64,000 nucleotides of DNA from Talinum fruticosum (lineage: Eukaryota > Streptophyta > Magnoliopsida > Caryophyllales > Talinaceae): contig JAITYX010000084.1 of NCBI GenBank assembly GCA_021018815.1, forward strand, positions 992,001 to 1,056,000. The letters are read 5' to 3'. A program made the translations under genes and the position numbers. Below are positions 22,983 to 34,049 of this stretch, in pieces. The notes under the pieces were generated by a model. That model did not search any database, was not told the DNA's origin, and saw only the letters and a program-made list of their open reading frames with translations. Each line of letters starts with the position of its first letter. Positions within the stretch are counted from its first letter, which is position 1.

Positions 22983-23440
22983 AGATGAACAGGCGCTATT
23001 TATAGAAGAAATAGACGTCCATCAACTATCCGTTAAGTATAACTCCATTCGACTCGGCTTGTCCATCGAGTCATCGTAGACCGGTGTGACGGTTCTCTTC
23101 TCAACGGTTAAGATTCTAGCAGTTTGAGATCCACGGCTAGCGTCCGATCACAGCGTCCGAGAGAGAGAGAGAAAAGATTTTAAAAATATATTCTGAACTT
23201 CTCCACTGATCTAGAGATGTATTCGAAAATTTGAAGTCCAATTTTTCTCGACATCCGAGTATGACTCGAATTGGTTTCGAGCGACTCATAAACTAGAAAT
23301 AATTAACAACTACTAGCCCGAGTATCACGAGATCAACTGAGCTAATGGTTAATAAAAGTTTAAAAACACATATAATACATAATCATGCAATGAGATTTTT
23401 ACAGAGATGGCACATAATTATGCATTTAACATACCAAGCT
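22983..23440 (-). other. Element E spacer between pol and third ORF
   Basis: I see no coding signal here beyond the end of RNase H. There is a short GA dinucleotide run near 23158-23172 (GAGAGAGAGAGAG). This is probably the untranslated leader for the third ORF. Confidence 0.5.
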
Positions 23441-23990
23441 CATTCCGAATAAAACAAAACTGATCTTCACCAAGAGGCTTAGTAAAGATATTAGCTAATT
23501 AAAGATTAGTAGGAATGAATTCAAGTTCAATATCACCTTTCTCGGAATGGTCTCGTAAGAAATGATATCCGACCTCGATATGCTTTGTCTTTGAGTGCTT
23601 GAACTGGATTCTTTGTGATGCTTATTGCACTCGATTGTCACATTTGATTGGAACAGATTTGAAAGAAAGTCCAAGATCTCTCAAGTGTTGCTTTATCCAT
23701 AGAATCTGAGCGCAACATGCTCCGGATGCAATATACTCAGCTTCAGCAATTGATAAAGCCACTGAGTTACTGCTTCTTTGAGTGCCAAGATATTAGGGAT
23801 TAACCCGAAATTGACAAGCTCCAAAAGTGCTCTTTCTATCAACTTTGTATCCAGCGTAGTCTGCGTCCGAGTATCCAGTGAGAGTCGGTTCCGAGTCTCT
23901 TGAGTACCGGAGACCTAAGTTCCGAGTTCCTGCAAGATATCTCGAATATTCTCTTCACCGCAGTGAGATGTGATTCTTTTGGATTAGCTT
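23441..23990 (-). pseudogene. pol: Copia E RNase H (broken)
   Basis: The copia RNase H motifs DADYAGYKVDRKSTFGACQF (about 23865-23805), SVALSIAEAEYIASG (about 23765-23725), KHIEVGYHFLRDH (about 23590-23550) and the tail LANIFTKPL (about 23495-23470) can be read on the minus strand. Stops lie near 23797, 23628 and 23500. This is the C-terminal end of pol. Confidence 0.88.
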
Positions 23991-24049
23991 GAAATCTTGC
24001 GCATAAACAAACACTCGAATATTATATCTGGTCGGCTGGAAGTAAGATA

Positions 24050-25000
24050 TAGCAATGAACCAATCATACCTCGATAGAGTTTCGATCTGTTGCTTTACCT
24101 TTCTTGTCCGAGTCAAGCTTTATACTGTCTGCTCATGGGTGTAGATGCGTGCTTTGCATCTTGAAGTTTGTATTTCTTCAGCAGTTCCTTGGTATACTTT
24201 GATTGATGGACATAGATTCCATCTTTGTCTTGTTTGATTTGTAAACCAAGGAAGAAATTGAGTTCTCCCATCATACTCATTTGGAATTCCTGACTCATCA
24301 ACTCGAGAAAATTCTCGGCACGAGATATTCATTAGTAGCTCCAAAGATAATATCATCGACATAGATTTGAACAATAAGGAAATCTTTCCCTTTCGTTTTT
24401 ATAAAGAGAGTCTTGTCGATCTGACCTCTTTTGAAATCATTTTGAACTAAGAAATTGCTCAGTCTTTCATACCAAGCTCGAGGGGCTTATTTAAGACCAT
24501 AGAGAGCCTTTTGAAGTTCGAAAACATGATCTGGAAAATCTGAGTTTTCAAAGCCCGGAGGCTGCTCGACATAGACTTCCTCTTCAATAAAACCATTGAG
24601 AAATGCACACTTAACATCCATTTGATATAATTAAATATGCATGCTGGATGCAAATGCCAACAATATTCTAATAGCTTCGATTCTGGCAACAGGTGCAAAG
24701 GTTTCCCCACAATCAATTCCCTCTTCTTGATTGTAACCTTGAGCCACAAGTCTAGCCTTGTTTCGACTACCACACCACCCTCATCCAGTTTGTTCTTGAA
24801 AACCCATTTGGTTCCTATAACTGGGTGGTCGGAAGGTCGGTTGGTCGAGTCTAGACTTGGTTTCTTTCGAATTGATTGAGTTCCTCTTGCATGGCCTCTA
24901 CCCATTCAGGTTCATTTAGGGCCTCTAGTGCATTTCTGGGTTCGATTAATGAAATGAATGCAGTGAATGCACATAGATTTTGAAGAGAGGAACGAGTTCT
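24050..25000 (-). pseudogene. pol: Copia E reverse transcriptase (broken)
   Basis: The motifs [13 protein letters not shown] (about 24815), [18 protein letters not shown] (about 24725-24665), [21 protein letters not shown] (about 24625-24560) and the catalytic QIYVDDIIFGAT (about 24370-24335) are visible on the minus strand, then FFLGLQIKQDKDGIYVHQSKY (24250-24190). The YVDD box is kept. Stops (for example near 24635) and frameshifts (near 24480 and 24315) break the frame. Confidence 0.9.
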
Positions 25001-25189
25001 TACCCCACTTGTTGATATCGGATATTATGTTTTCTAGTGGGTGACTAGAAGTAAACTTGAATGCTTTACCTGTTCTCCGATTCACAAGATTTGTGGACTG
25101 AGCTACCTGATCTTCAAAAGCTTGTTCCGAGTGATCTTCTTCATTGGCTTGTTCGTTACGGGCGAGCTCTTGAGTTGTCTCATTCCGAG

Positions 25190-26424
25190 TCACTTCGTTC
25201 GAGTGACTTCATTTTGAGCCGATTGAGTTTGAGTCTTTGTGGGCTCGGTTTCATCATCTTCTCTGCTGAGCTTCAATTCCGAGTATGAAGACTCGCTTGG
25301 TTTCTCCTGTTCAAGCTCATCAAACGCAACGTGGATGCTCTCTTCCAATTTGTTAGTTTTCTTATTGAAAATGCGATAAGCTTTCTTTGTGAGAAGAATA
25401 ACCCAGAAAAATACCTTCTTCGACCGAGCATCAAACTTGGTCAGGTGATCTTTACCATTGTTGTGAACGAAACACTTACATCCAAATGGTCGGAAGTAGG
25501 AAATATTTGGTTTCTTCCCTTTGTAGAGCTCATAAGGTGTTTTCTTCAATATGGGTCCGATGAGGCATCTATTCAATGTATAGTTGGCTGTGTTGACCGC
25601 CTCGGCCCATAAATAGTAAGGCAAGTTGTGCTTAATCATCATAGTCCTTGCCATTTCTTCAAGGGTTCTGTTCTTTCTCTCCACTACTCCATTTTGTTGA
25701 GGAGTTCTTGGTGCTGAGAAGTTGTGAGAGATGCCATTTTTGTCACAAAACTCCGAGAATTCTGAGTAGTCGAACTCCCTTCCATGGTCGGTTCGAATTC
25801 TCTGGATCTCGAGTCCGAGACTCAACTTGGATTTTTCTATAGAGCTTGCTGAACTCCTTGAATGCTTCATTTTTGTGCTTAAGAAAACACACCCAGGTAA
25901 ATCGTGAATAATCATCAATAATAACAAATATATATGATTTACCTCCAAGGCTCTTAACAGGAATTTCACCACATAAATCCATATGCGTAGTTCAAGCACT
26001 TTGGATGTGGAAACTGTCTTCAGAGATTTGAATGAAGATCTGACTTGTTTCCCTCCGGTGCATGCTTCACAAACTTTATCCTTCTCAAAAACACGGTTAG
26101 GTAAACCCCTAACCAGACTATGAGATGCCAACTTTTTGATAGTATGCATGCTAATATGGCCTAATCTATGATGCCATGTCCATGAGTTATCATTAGGAGA
26201 TGCTTTTAAGCAAGCTAAATTCGACTCGGGTCAGAAAGAGGAATGATGTAGGTGTTACCTGATCTTTTACCTGAAAGCTTGATTTCTTTGGTGGTAACAT
26301 CGAAATGCAGCGAGTTGGTCCGAGTGAATCTTACCTCTTGACCTTTATCACACAGTTGAGAGATGCTGAGCAGATTGTACTTTAATCCTTTGACCGAGAT
26401 AAAGCTGGACTGACCAGATTGCAT
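25190..26424 (-). pseudogene. pol: Copia E integrase (partly open, frameshifted)
   Basis: The pre-integrase part (SVKGLKYNLLSISQLCDKG, 26400-26340; then VCEACTGGKQVRSSFK with the zinc cysteines, about 26070) leads into the DDE core. The first Asp region (DLCGEIPVKSLGGKSYIFVIIDDYSR) is in another frame at 25985-25900. The second Asp is IRTDHGREF (about 25790) and the Glu is in PQQNGVVERKNRTLEEM (about 25700-25650). The C-terminal part ends in an acidic/Thr-rich tail near 25190. The frame 26149-25190 is open for 319 codons, but the segment with the first catalytic Asp is shifted out of it. Confidence 0.92.
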
Positions 26425-27094
26425 CCCTTTCCAATCTTGCCTATCCCAACTATCTTTCCTTTGCTATCATCTCCGAACGTGACCTTTCCCCCTTTATGTT
26501 TTCACAACTCGGAAAACGAGTCCTGCATCTCCCGACATGTGGCGTGAACATCCACTGTCAAGGTACCATTGTCCTTTTGATCTCTTCCGAGTGACCTGCA
26601 AAATAGATAGAATCTAACCCTTCTCACTTCCTTTAACAAACCCAAGTAACATTCTTCACTATGGTCCTTTTATGAGAAAGAAGGTTTTTCGAACCCGATT
26701 TGTATGACTTTGGGTTTAGTCCGATTCTGAGTTTTCCTTGCAGAGAACTGAGTCCGTGTCTCTTTCTTTTTGAAAACCTTTCCTTTTGAGACTGGAGAAA
26801 ATGGTTTCCTTTTGTAAACTGTTCGGGCTTAGTCCTCCCTTCATTTTTGTGAATGGGACCATGCTCAACTTTTCCGAACTTTACAGTTCTGGAATCCTTT
26901 TTGAATAAATCTGAGTAGGAATTGAATTCCTCCCCTTTGTTGAAACCAAGACCTTCTTTCCTGAAGGAGACACATTATGATCCTAAGAGCATGTCAAGGT
27001 TTTTTTGACCTTGAGTAAATTTTAAGACCGGATGTTGAGACTCAATGAGCTTCTACTTTAGTTGCTCATTTTCTTTTCTAAGTAACTCGGACTT
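26425..27094 (-). pseudogene. Copia E protease and gag-protease linker (broken)
   Basis: The protease active site reads WYLDSGCSRHMSGD at about 26565-26525, the usual copia DSGC form. Upstream (26600-27094) is the gag-protease linker with Lys-rich text and ENEQLK/NLDMLL motifs seen in SIRE-type elements. Several stops occur. At 27094 the frame is cut by solo LTR K. Confidence 0.82.
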
Positions 27095-28356
27095 TGATGG
27101 AGAGTGGACCGCCCTAAAGTTTGAGCTGAAGGAAACACACTTTGAAGGGTCAAACATGCTTGGCAATGAACCGAAAACACTTGAATTTCCTTTGTTCATT
27201 TTTGATCCCGGAGGATGAGTAGCCAAGCATGTGATCTTTTACGTTCTTATGTTCATAAATAATTATTTACCTAAGAGCCTAGAAGAAGAATCAAAGCTAG
27301 CCAAAGCTAGCCACCTAAATCCCTCCATGTTAAAGGCAAAGAGAAGTCCGGCCATGACTTGCTTCAAGTGCTACTATTTTTCCCTTGTTCATAAATAATC
27401 AAGGGGTCGGTCCAAGGGTCAACATGGCCGAAGTGAAGCACCTAATGGCCAGCATCCAATGACACATATTAAGGAGTATTCTAGAAGCACTCACCTTAGT
27501 GGGAGTTGGTTAGAAGGAAGCTTGGCAAAGGGGCAAACAAAGCAAGACCACATGTTCCCAATTTTCAAATACTTGGCTAGAATTTCTCCTAGCTTAGCTT
27601 GGAGGAGGGGAAAGAATCTTTATGGTTTTTGTTTCATTTTAGCTTTAATTTTTAGCTTTGTTTTCAGCTTTGTAAATGCCATTACTAGGCATTATATATT
27701 CAGCTCTCATGCTCATTGTAAACACACCTTTTGATGAATATACAAACCTTGAGTGTTATACTCTTTTTCGAGATGGATTTCTCGAGCCTCTAAATCCTCA
27801 AAGCTGTATCCTAGCTTGGCATCTAGGTGGTGTCCTTTGAGTCTCCCAAACCCCGGTGGTGTTTCTGCATCCGGACTGTTTGAGAGCGCCCCTTGATTCA
27901 CTCGGTGGTGTTTCGTATCCGAGCAGCCCGAGTCAAGGTACTATCCAGCGACTTTGCCATCCCTTATCTCCCAATTCCCTCAGCCATTTTTCGCCAAATT
28001 TTAACCACAATCCTTCCAGTCCATCTACTTCCATTCCTCCAAATTTCAGCCCCATCCAAGAACCCTTCCGTCCTCCACATCAAAATCAAACAAAGGGTAT
28101 CAATCTGTACATCCAGCCAGCAGCATCAACTTCTGGCTATCTGTTCACGTAGTTCCCCTTATCCAAAATTCACGAAACTTGGCCACAACCTTCCTTCATC
28201 AGTTACCTCACTCCCCTCCAAGTTTCGTCCAAATCCAAGCACATTTACCCCTCCTTTCACCCTTTTCCCCAGAACCGCACCTGCAGGTCCTATTCTGCCC
28301 GGTTGTGTGTTTTGCGGTTTTTCCATCTTTTTCTTTGCTTCCGCCACTACACATCA
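27095..28356 (+). mobile_element. Solo LTR K in E
   Basis: It is 1262 bp, TGATGGAGAGTGG…ACACATCA, flanked by GACTT (27090-27094 and 28357-28361). The cassette is at 27806-27945 with stems CCTAG/CTAGG and CTCGG/CCGAG. A 156-codon frame (27893-28363) runs through the U5 part. Confidence 0.93.
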
Positions 28357-28361
28357 GACTT

Positions 28362-29092
28362 AGTCTCATTGGATTGAGTACTAGCCTTGAGTTCTCTGAG
28401 TGTAAGTCTCAGTTTTTCCAATTCATTTTTCAAAGATATGCTCTCGAAGAAATTGACTCAAGTTGTTCTTTGAATCGAGAAGAGTCGAATTGGACTTTTC
28501 TTCCAAAGTAAAAATGTATTTAGCTAGATCAACTTTGGAGAATTTGAGAAAGTATTCAATTACCTCTTGAGGATTAGTTTCCTCATTGTTCGAGTCCGAG
28601 TCCGACTCCTTTCGGCTTCGAGTCGAGATTGCCATTAGACATTTCGAGTCATCCGAGTCCTCGTCGTCTTCGATGAGTCTTCATCGCTCCATGTTGCCAT
28701 CATAGCTTTCTTCTTCTTTCTGTTCCTTTTCCTTTTCGGACAGTCTTTGACTATATGGTCTTTGCTACCACACTCAAAACATCCAGAATTCTTAGATAAA
28801 GATAACTTAGAAGGAGAAGAATACTTACCTTTTCTCGTCCCTCTTATCTTTCTTGTAGAATTCTTCTTTTGGCCTTTTGTCCCATCTTTTGTGCTTCATT
28901 ATTCTCTTGAAGCCTCTTGCAATGAGTGCCATGGGATCCTCTTCCGAGTCGAGGGACTCGGATTTGCTTCTCCGGATTCCGAGGCTTTAAGTGCGATGTT
29001 CTTTTTGGTACGCCCTCAGCATCCTCCTCTTCTAGGTGGATTTCGTGAGTGAGAAGCTTTCCGATTAGCTCGTCCGGCTTTAAGAGTGACAG
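28362..29092 (-). pseudogene. gag: Copia E gag, C-terminal part with zinc knuckle
   Basis: Minus-strand reading from 29092 continues the gag core (TLKPDELIGKLLTHEIHLEEE), then the CCHC knuckle CFECGSKDHIVKDC at about 28785-28745, and an open stretch at 28635-28423 (SRKESDSDSNNEETNPQEV, acidic). The piece lies between J (right) and K (left). Stops are present near 28900-28850. Confidence 0.87.
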
Positions 29093-30374
29093 TGATGGAG
29101 AGTTGGCAACCCTCTGTTTGGAGCCGAATGTTATTCATGTGGTGAAGCTTTGTATGTTTAGTGTTCAGCTGGAAATATTTGCTTACTCCATGATCAAGGG
29201 GAAGAGCTCAAAATACAAGCGCTTAATGTTAGTAGATTCCGGAGGATGATGGTCCTCAAAGTCATTAAGCTCTTATGATTATGTTTATAAATAATTGATT
29301 ACCAATTCAGTTGAGAAGATTAGTGAGAGTAGCCACCTAAAATCTCCATGGTCAAGCAAGAAGGTTTATTCTAGTCAAGGCCGGAAATGTTGCTATGTTA
29401 TGCTCAAAGGTACATAAATAAGTTGGTGCTCACTATGGACGGTCCATGAGGATGCCTAGCCGAATGATGAGCTACAAAAGGAGATGATGACTAATGCATT
29501 CTAGAAGCATCAAGATTCAAAGAGCTTGGAGAAGGGGAAATCAAGGCATAGCCACATGTTCCTAATGTTAAAATACTTGGCTAGAAATCATCCTAGCTTG
29601 GCTTGGAGGGAGGGAAAGGAATATTGTTAGTTAGCATTTTGTTTTTGCATTATTTTCAGCTTGAGTTTGTTACACTTTCAGCTTGCAAATCGGTTATGTA
29701 GAATGCCATAGCTGGGCATTATAAAATCAGCTCATATGCTCCATTGTAATACACCTTTTGCTGAAATATATGAGTTTAACTCTTGAGCTGGATTGCTCGT
29801 TTCTAAATCCTCATTGCTGTATCCTAGTGCGGCAGCTAGGTGGTGTCCTGTGAGTCCTTCCAATCTCCCGGTGGTGTTGCTGTATCCGGACAGATTGAAG
29901 GCGCCCCTCGGTTCTTACTCGGTGGTGTTTCCTGTATCCGAGCTAGGACCTTGGAATTATCCCTTCACTTCATCAACTCATATATCACAATCTACCCAGC
30001 CATTTCACTCCAAATTTTAACCACATTCCTTCCAGTCCATCTACTACCATTCCTCCAATTTTCAGCTCCATCCAAGAACATCTCCATCCTCCACACCGAA
30101 GCCAAACAGAGGGTGTCTGTCTGTACAGACCAGCCGGTTACCTCAACTTCAGGCCATCTGTTCAGGGAGTTCCCCTTATCCAAATTCAACGAAACTTGGT
30201 CACGATCATCATTTACCAGTTACCATCCTTCCCACCAAATTTCAGCCAAGACCAAGCACTTTTGCCCCTCCATTTCCCCAATCCGCCAAGGTTGCGCAAA
30301 CAGGCTGCATTCTCGCCCGGTTGTGCTTCTTGCGGTTTTCTATCCTTTTTCTTTGCTTCCGCCACTACACATCA
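29093..30374 (+). repeat. J LTR1
   Basis: It is 1282 bp, TGATGGAGAGTTGG…ACACATCA. The cassette is at 29817-29960. TATAAAA near 29719 may be the core promoter. A long frame (29840-30508) crosses U5 and the primer site. Confidence 0.95.
29817..29960 (+). promoter_or_regulatory. Three-hairpin cassette in J LTR1
   Basis: Hairpin 1: CCTAG (29823-29827) pairs with CTAGG (29836-29840). Hairpin 2: CCAATCT…CCGG pairs with CCGG…AGATTG around the loop TGGTGTTGCTGTAT. Hairpin 3: CTCGG (29918-29922) pairs with CCGAG (29938-29942) around TGGTGTTTCCTGTAT. The same cassette recurs in all full LTRs of the superfamily here. Its function is unknown; its place in R/U5 means that it is in element RNA. Confidence 0.7.
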
Positions 30375-30378
30375 TTTT

Positions 30379-30390
30379 TGGTATCAGAGC
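30379..30390 (+). promoter_or_regulatory. J primer-binding site, unit 1
   Basis: TGGTATCAGAGC, a full match to the initiator tRNA-Met 3' end, four bases after LTR1. Confidence 0.96.
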
Positions 30391-30473
30391 AAGTTCTGAA
30401 CCTAGGGTGATTGTGTCCATTCCCCCAAAAATTAAAAACCACAAAAATAGCCAGCCACAAAAACTTCCCAGCC

Positions 30474-31165
30474 ATGAGTGCAAGCATGACTTTGGAAGAG
30501 AGGTTTGAAATGTTAATGAAGGAGAATGAGTACCTCCGAAAACAGCTTGGACGTGACATGAAGGCTAAGCGTGACCAACTAAGGAGTGAATCACCTCCTA
30601 TTCGCTCTAATCCTAGCCTACATGAAGATGATGAGGAGAGCAATCCTTTTGCCTCCACGGACGAGTGAAAGACAATCAAGAAGGAGTTCTAGACGGTCCA
30701 AATCACACTACCAAGACTTCAAAGTTGAGATTCCGGAATTTGAAGGAAGATTGCATCCGGATGAGTTCCTTGATTGGATGAGGACCGTGGAAAGGATTTT
30801 TGATTACAAGGAGGTACCGAATGAGAAGAAGGTGAAGCTTGTTGCACTCAAGCTTAGAGGCTTTGCTTCCACTTGGTGGGAAAATTTGAAGCACAAAAGA
30901 GTAAGGGACAAGAAGCCTAAAATCAAGAGTTGGGAGAAAATGAGAGCCAAACTCAAGGCCCGTTTTCTACCACCTACTTATGTCCAAGATAGCTTTCTCC
31001 AACTCTATACTCTTCAACAAGGCAATATGAGTGTAGAAGAATACACTAGAGAGTTTGAGAAATTGTTGATCAAATGTGATTTGCAAGAAAATGAGGACCA
31101 AACAATTGTGAGGTACTTAGGCGGTTTGGATGCTAAGTATGCTCAAATTGTGGAGCTACAACATT
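30474..31165 (+). pseudogene. gag: J gag, unit 1, N-terminal part (frameshifted)
   Basis: It starts MSASMTLEERFEMLMKENEY, with a coiled-coil-like, charged N-terminus. The gag core is PDEFLDWMRTVERIFDYKEV, KLVALKLRGFASTWWENL, MSVEEYTREFEKLLIKCD. At about 30663 one extra base (GACGAGTG against GACAGTG in unit 2) ends the first frame early. The gene is interrupted at QIVELQH by solo LTR P; the 5-bp duplication ACATT is at 31161-31165. After P it resumes at 32409. Confidence 0.92.
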
Positions 31166-32403
31166 TGATGGAAAGTGGCCAGCCATGGGTAAAAAGACAG
31201 AAAATGCTCAGCTCAACGTGCATGCAAAACAACCGGGAATGCTTGTAATTTTCATGCACATGATGTCGATCGAGCCGGGAGGATGATCATTGATTATTTG
31301 TTCATAAATAAATCAAGGTGTTAAGGAAGATAGTTGAGAAATCAAGCTCACCAAATTTCCATGGTTAAGCTAGAAGAGATCGGCCAAGTACAATTAAGCA
31401 ATGTTACAAGTATTATTATCTTAAGTGCTTTGAACATAAATAAATTCGATGGGTCGGTCCAAGGGAGGGCCGAAGGACTTATGATCATGCATCACATGGA
31501 GCAGCCAAGAACACCAAGCTAGGAGCATTCTAGAAGGCACTACCAGTAGTGGAAGGTGGTTACTAGATGCTTGCCCAAGGGGAAATCAAACAATGGCCAC
31601 ATGTTCCCAATTCCCAAATACTTGGCTAGAAATTCTTCAAGCTTAACTTGGAGAGGAGGAAAGCATCTAATTAGTTAGCATTTTTGTTTTGCTTTATTTT
31701 TCATATTTTTCAGCTTGCATTCGGTTTTGTAAAATGCCATAGCTAGGCATTATATAATCAGCTCATGTGCTTCATTGTAATCAACCCTTGATGAATATAT
31801 GAATTTGAGCTTTGCTCTTGAGATGGATTTCTCAACCTTTTGAATCCTCAAAGCTGTATCCGTGCTTGGCCTCACGGTGGTGTCCTTTGAGTCACTTAAG
31901 TCCCGGTGGTGTTTCTGTATCCGGATCACTTAGGTGTGCCCCTTGATTCACTCGGTGGTGTTTCTGTATCCGAGCTTGAGTCAAGGTACTATCCAGCGAC
32001 TTTGCCATTCCATATCTCACAATCTACCCAGCCATTTCACTCCAAATTTTAACCACAATCCCTCCAGCAAGTCTACTTCCATCCCTCCAATTTTCAGCTC
32101 CATCCAAGAACCCCTCCGTCCTCCACATCAAAACCAAACAAAGGGTATCAACCTGTACGTCCAGCCAGCAGCACCAACTTCTGGCTATTTGTTCAGGTAG
32201 TTCCCCTTATCCAAAATTCACGAAACTTGGCCACAACCTTCCTCCATCAGTTACCTCACTCCCTCCAAGTTTCGTCCAAATCCAAGAACATTTACCCCTC
32301 TTTTCACCCTTTTCCCCAGAACCGCACCTGCAGGTCCTAATCTGCCCGGTTGTGTGTTTTGCGGTTTTTCCACCTTTTTCTTTGCTTCCGCCACTACACA
32401 TCA
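31166..32403 (+). mobile_element. Solo LTR P inside J gag, unit 1
   Basis: It is 1238 bp, TGATGGAAAGTGGCC…ACACATCA, flanked by ACATT (31161-31165 and 32404-32408). The cassette is at 31855-31990. The same insertion is in unit 2, so it predates the duplication. Confidence 0.95.
31855..31990 (+). promoter_or_regulatory. Three-hairpin cassette in P (best-paired copy)
   Basis: Hairpin 1: CCGTG (31860-31864) with CACGG (31873-31877). Hairpin 2: CACTTAAGT (31893-31901) with ACTTAGGTG (31928-31936), plus inner CCGG/CCGG. Hairpin 3: CCTTGATTCA+CTCGG (31941-31955) with CCGAG (31970-31974) and TGAGTCAAGG (31977-31986), a 15-bp stem with a two-base bulge and the 14-base loop TGGTGTTTCTGTAT. All pairs are Watson-Crick or G-U. 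Confidence 0.75.
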
Positions 32404-32408
32404 ACATT

Positions 32409-33578
32409 TTACCACATTTGATGAGGTGTGTCACTTGGCACACAAGGTGGAGCAACAAAAGAAAAATCGGTTTGCCAAAAGGAAGTGCCTAAAACTTTTC
32501 CCTCTCAAAGAAGCCAACCCTTCTACAAGGGAGTCCCCAACCCCTTTCTCAAACAACTCCAAACCCCACAAAACAGCCCATACCCATCCAACCTCCAAAC
32601 CCGCCTAAACCAATGCCCAAAACAAATGACCCAAGGAGATGCTTCAAGTGTCACGGTTTTGGACACATTGCTTCGGAGTGTCCTAACCGAAGGGTGATCA
32701 CTTTGGTTGAGAACCAAGAGCCTTTCATGGAAGAAAGTGAAACCGAAAAGGAATTACTCTTGCTTGATGAGTTAGAAGAAGTGGTTGAGAAGGCGGATGA
32801 AGGAGAGCTACTTGTGCTAAGGAGAACCTTGAGCGGTTTCAAGGATCCAAGTGAGGAGCAACGTGAAACCATTTTTCACACAAGGGGCACGGTCCAAAAC
32901 AAAGTGTGTTCCATTATCATTGATGGAGGTAGTTGTGCTAATGTGGCTGCCTCTATGATGGTAGACAAGCTTGGACTCCATGCTTCGGTCCATCCCCACC
33001 CTTACAATGTGCAATGGCTCAACCAAGGTAAAGGACTTCAAGTTAATTCTCGTTGTCTTCTTTCCTTTAGCATTGGTAAGCACTACCATGATGAGTTGTG
33101 GTGTGATGTAATTCCTATGGATGCTTGCCATATATTACTTGGGAGACCTTGGCTATATGACCAAAGGGTGACACATGATGGTTTCAAGAATACCTACACC
33201 TTCACCAAGGATGGAAAGAAAATCACATTAGCCCCCTTGCCTCCTAGCCAATACAAACCGAAGCCACAAAACTCTTCCTCCCAAAATGACCTCTTGTTTG
33301 TGTTTAAGGAACCTTTCCTCAAAGACAAGCAAAAAGAGTTTGAGCCTTACCACAAACACAGATCGTTCATTCCCATACTCAGCCGAGGAGTTGCCACAAA
33401 AATTCCATCCTCTTTCCACTATTTGTCATGACAAGTTCAACTTTGTTCCCCCACATAAAATCCCTTTCCATTCACCACCACAAAGACATTTCCTAAGCAA
33501 AAAATCCTTGTCCCAAGAGCCATTTGTTTTACCCGGACAGAATGTGATATGGATCCCAATGGTGATGATTTATGGGTA
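32409..33578 (+). pseudogene. J gag C-terminus and protease, unit 1 (frameshifted)
   Basis: After P the gag core resumes (FTTFDEVCHLAHKVEQQKK), then a Pro/Thr-rich linker, the zinc knuckle CFKCHGFGHIASEC (about 32640-32680) and the protease (IIIDGGSCANVAASMMVDKLGL, WCDVIPMDACHILLGRPWLYD). Relative to unit 2 there are single-base losses near 32477 (A run) and 32530 (G run) and an extra A near 33362. D-G-G at the active site is a form common in plant gypsy proteases (family knowledge). Confidence 0.92.
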
Positions 33579-34049
33579 GCTGACCGGGAAGAGCAAACAG
33601 AAAATCCATGGGCAGAATTAATACCAAAGGAAGTTGTGTATCTTCCTCAATGTTTGCGGTTTGGTGTGCCTAATGAGGACCGAGGCAGTCCCTACATCAT
33701 GAGCATACTCGGAGAACATCCGGGCTGGCTGCATGGGCGAGGTCTATCTCCTCAATTAACCATCTGTCTAGGCATACAAGGAAACTCCATTTTTGTTCTC
33801 AACACAAGCTCCAACATGGTCAGAATTTTTTCACATCCGGAGCATGTTCTTTGTGCGAATTTGAGGGCAAATTCTCTCCTACAAGGGGAGAATGATGGAG
33901 AGTTGGCAACCCTCTGTTTGGAGCCGAATGTTATTCATGTGGTGAAGCTTTGTATGTTTAGTGTTCAGCCGGAAATATTTGCTTACTCCATGATCAAGGG
34001 GAAGAGCTCAAAATACAAGCGCTTAATGTTAGTAGATTCCGGAGGATGA
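33549..34049 (+). CDS. J accessory ORF X, unit 1
   Basis: This 166-codon frame starts MDPNGDDLWVADREEQ and overlaps the protease frame by about 30 bp. It occupies the place of pol. I recognise no known domain. Its core (PKEVVYLPQCLRFGVP, DRGSPYIMSILGEHPGWL) aligns with the last module of ORF X in element I, and its end NLRANSLLQGENDGE matches the C-terminus of gypsy pol here. It runs across the polypurine tract and 52 codons into LTR2. It is the same protein as in unit 2. Confidence 0.75.
   Translation: MDPNGDDLWVADREEQTENPWAELIPKEVVYLPQCLRFGVPNEDRGSPYIMSILGEHPGWLHGRGLSPQLTICLGIQGNSIFVLNTSSNMVRIFSHPEHVLCANLRANSLLQGENDGELATLCLEPNVIHVVKLCMFSVQPEIFAYSMIKGKSSKYKRLMLVDSGG

Noticed and set aside
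32651..33131. Antisense ORFs opposite J gag-protease (also 37452-37932)
   Set aside because: They are codon-shadow frames of the real plus-strand gene, with no recognisable domain.
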